Shown here one piece after another: positions 62,361 to 64,000 of a stretch of DNA of 64,000 bases (its first letter is position 1; every line of letters begins with the position of its first letter). This stretch comes from Amorphus orientalis (lineage in GTDB: Bacteria > Pseudomonadota > Alphaproteobacteria > Rhizobiales > Amorphaceae): the NCBI RefSeq assembly GCF_030814015.1, contig NZ_JAUSUL010000002.1, positions 496,001 through 560,000 of the forward strand. The letters run 5' to 3'. The position numbers and the translations under genes were made by a program. The notes under the pieces are model-generated. The model searched no databases. It worked only from the letters and a program-made list of their open reading frames with translations, and was not told the origin of the DNA.

Positions 62361-63448
62361 CCGTCCTCCTGATGCAGCAGGATCGAAACACCCAACAAAA
62401 TAGCAGCCAGCCCCGGTGCCCACGCCGCCGCAGACGGCGATATCACTCCGGCGCCCCCTAGGTCGCTTGTGATCTCAGCGGTAACATAAAGCACGAACCC
62501 GGCGGCGACGCCACCTGCTATGGCACGTGCTACACCACCAAGCCTAGCCATTCGTAAAGATACGGTCGCGGCGATAAGAACCATTGCCGCCAATAGGATG
62601 GGCCGGGCCAGCAGGGTCTGGTAGCGCAGCCGGTAGCGGTAGGCCGGGAGCCCTGCGCGCTGGGTCAGCGCGATGACGCCGGGGAGCCGCCAGAACGGGA
62701 CGGCATCGGGCTGCGCGACCGTCTCCCGGACTTCCGCCGGCGTCAGGAAGGTGGAGAGCGAATAGGTATCCAGCTCCTCGCTCTCTCCGTCCGTGGAATA
62801 GAGGGTGACTCCCTCCAGGAGCCACTCGCCATCGCTCAGGGTCGCCTTGCGGGCATTGATCCGCTGGCGAAAGACGTTCTCGTCATCGAACTGGTAGACG
62901 GCGACGTCAAAAAGCTCTTCGCCGCCGGACACGACCTGGCGGGCGTGGACGATCGACTCGCCTTCCAGTCCGTCCTGTCGGAACCAGACGTCGCCGCTGG
63001 TCTGGATGAGCAGGTTCTGCTCGCCCTCGAACAGCGTCGTGCCGAGCCGGTTGGCCCGCTCCTTCATGGTTGCCGAAAGCGGATTGTAGATCGTCGTCGC
63101 GCCCATGCCGATCAGGATCGCGACCACGAGGGCGGGAGCGGCGAACTGCCAGACCGAGACGCCCGCCGCCCGCACCACGACGAGTTCCAGCCGTCGACTG
63201 AGCCCGATGAAGGCTGCGATTGAGCCGAACAGAACTGCAAAGGGAAGGAATTCCTCGGTAAGGGACGGCGTGCGGAGCGCGGAAATCAGGAGCGCTCTGA
63301 GGACCGTGATACTGTCGGAGTCGCTTGTGCGCCGCAACAGCTCGAGAAAGTCCGCAAGCAGGATGATCGCGGTGCCGAGCAGGAAGACGGCGCCGATCGA
63401 GCTCACGAATCGCATCGCGAGGTAGCGGGGAAGGACGATACCGCTCAT
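62357..63448 (-). CDS. lptG: LPS export ABC transporter permease LptG
   Basis: A 363-residue inner-membrane permease of the LptB2FG complex. Three N-terminal helices, a periplasmic beta-jellyroll (about 130-255) and three C-terminal helices are recognised; the coupling-helix region is LSRRLELVVVRAAGVSVWQ. It overlaps lptF at its start and lptD at its end, each by 4 bp. Confidence 0.93.
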   Translation of the reverse strand: MSGIVLPRYLAMRFVSSIGAVFLLGTAIILLADFLELLRRTSDSDSITVLRALLISALRTPSLTEEFLPFAVLFGSIAAFIGLSRRLELVVVRAAGVSVWQFAAPALVVAILIGMGATTIYNPLSATMKERANRLGTTLFEGEQNLLIQTSGDVWFRQDGLEGESIVHARQVVSGGEELFDVAVYQFDDENVFRQRINARKATLSDGEWLLEGVTLYSTDGESEELDTYSLSTFLTPAEVRETVAQPDAVPFWRLPGVIALTQRAGLPAYRYRLRYQTLLARPILLAAMVLIAATVSLRMARLGGVARAIAGGVAAGFVLYVTAEITSDLGGAGVISPSAAAWAPGLAAILLGVSILLHQEDG

Positions 63449-64000
63449 GGCGCAGCCTGCCCCCGGGCGGCAAGGGCTTTCTGGCCCCGGGCCGTATTGA
63501 ACTTCTTGATCCAGTCAGTGACTTCGGCGGCGATGCGCTCGTGAACGTGCACCGTCCGGTTGGTCAGGATCATCCAGAGCGCGATTGCCGAGGCCCCGAG
63601 CGGGATCCCGTACATCGCCAGGGTGAAGATGGGAAAGCGGACCGACAGGGTGGTGGCGACAAAGCCGAGGAAACGCACGGCACCGATCACCACGATCGCG
63701 CCCATGATGGATGCGGTTCGGCCCTGGCGCAGGGTCTGCGGGTCGCCGACGAACAGGAACCCGATGAGAACGAGCGCGAGCGGATAGAGCGGCTGTGCGA
63801 ATCTGTCGTGCATCTCCACCCGGAACCGGTCGGCATTGGCGATTGCGTACGAATCGTCAGGGTCCGGGTTCATCAGCTCGAACACGGTGCGTTCGCTCGG
63901 CCGGAAGGTGGCGGAGACGTTGTTGGGCAGCATGCTCGTCAGGTCGAAGGCATAGGCGTCGAACTGGACGATGGACATCTCGCCGTCCCGCCGGTCGAAG
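63445..64000 (-). CDS. lptF: LPS export ABC transporter permease LptF (5' part missing)
   Basis: The C-terminal 180 or so residues of LptF; the frame stays open to the window edge (FDRRDGEMSIVQFDAY), so the gene start lies beyond 64000. Three C-terminal membrane helices (PLYPLALVLIGFLFVG, IMGAIVVIGAVRFLGFVAT, IPLGASAIALWMIL) follow part of the periplasmic domain. It pairs with LptG. It overlaps lptG by 4 bp. Confidence 0.92.
   Translation of the reverse strand, partial: FDRRDGEMSIVQFDAYAFDLTSMLPNNVSATFRPSERTVFELMNPDPDDSYAIANADRFRVEMHDRFAQPLYPLALVLIGFLFVGDPQTLRQGRTASIMGAIVVIGAVRFLGFVATTLSVRFPIFTLAMYGIPLGASAIALWMILTNRTVHVHERIAAEVTDWIKKFNTARGQKALAARGQAAP

Noticed and set aside
1-64000. CRISPR arrays, prophage or insertion sequences
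   Set aside because: No regularly spaced direct repeats, transposase or phage structural genes were seen anywhere in the window.

Overview
The window is a high-GC chromosomal segment from an alphaproteobacterium. It most likely belongs to the Hyphomicrobiales (Rhizobiales). Reasons: an ExoR homologue, the gene orders argS-SPOR protein-nagZ-scpA-scpB, rpsF-rpsR-rplI ... dnaB-alr-radA-cvpA-purF and fabD-fabG-acpP-fabF-mltG-yicC-gmk facing lptF-lptG-lptD-surA-pdxA-rsmA, and palindromic intergenic repeats around a GTGGG(A/C)ACCGGTTT core. I cannot name a genus. No rRNA, tRNA, CRISPR array, phage or insertion sequence was seen.

Layout. (1) 1-17 kb, mostly housekeeping: exoR, small secreted proteins, xthA, erpA, a dGTPase, argS, a very large acidic SPOR-domain membrane protein, nagZ, scpA/scpB, a ClpP paralogue, an aldo/keto reductase, a DUF218 protein and a cation diffusion facilitator. 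(2) 17-34 kb, the accessory metabolic region: a proXWV-type ABC importer, a PoxB-like pyruvate oxidase, and a tightly packed operon (aldehyde dehydrogenase, M19-dipeptidase-like protein lacking three of five metal ligands, a 568-residue protein of unknown function, a DUF3726-like protein, an Ldh/malate dehydrogenase-family reductase). A divergent LysR regulator follows, then a TRAP transporter with a plant-type SABATH methyltransferase. (3) 34-39 kb: L,D-transpeptidase, NnrU protein, TPR membrane protein, bamB, der. (4) 39-50 kb, minus strand: an SDR missing its catalytic Tyr, purF, cvpA, radA, alr, dnaB, cfa and the rplI/rpsR/rpsF ribosomal genes. (5) 50-57 kb, plus strand: fatty-acid genes fabD, fabG, acpP, fabF, then mltG, yicC, gmk. 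(6) 57-64 kb, minus strand: rsmA, pdxA, a SurA-like chaperone, lptD, lptG and the 3' part of lptF, running off the window.

The most interesting observation is that three separate intergenic regions in the 17-34 kb island share a composite element, CAAA-N20-TTCA-N7-TGAA, with identical spacing and orientation. The regions lie upstream of proX, between the aldehyde dehydrogenase and lysR, and upstream of dctQ. The TTCA-N7-TGAA part contains a LysR-type T-N11-A box. This suggests that one LysR regulator controls two importers, a carboxyl methyltransferase-like enzyme and the catabolic operon as one system. The substrate is unknown; a betaine-like or N-heterocyclic carboxylate fits the enzyme classes but is inference. 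Several operon members have no established function.

Between the island and the core genes, most transcription units end in GC-rich stem-loops without clear T-runs, which is common in this kind of genome.
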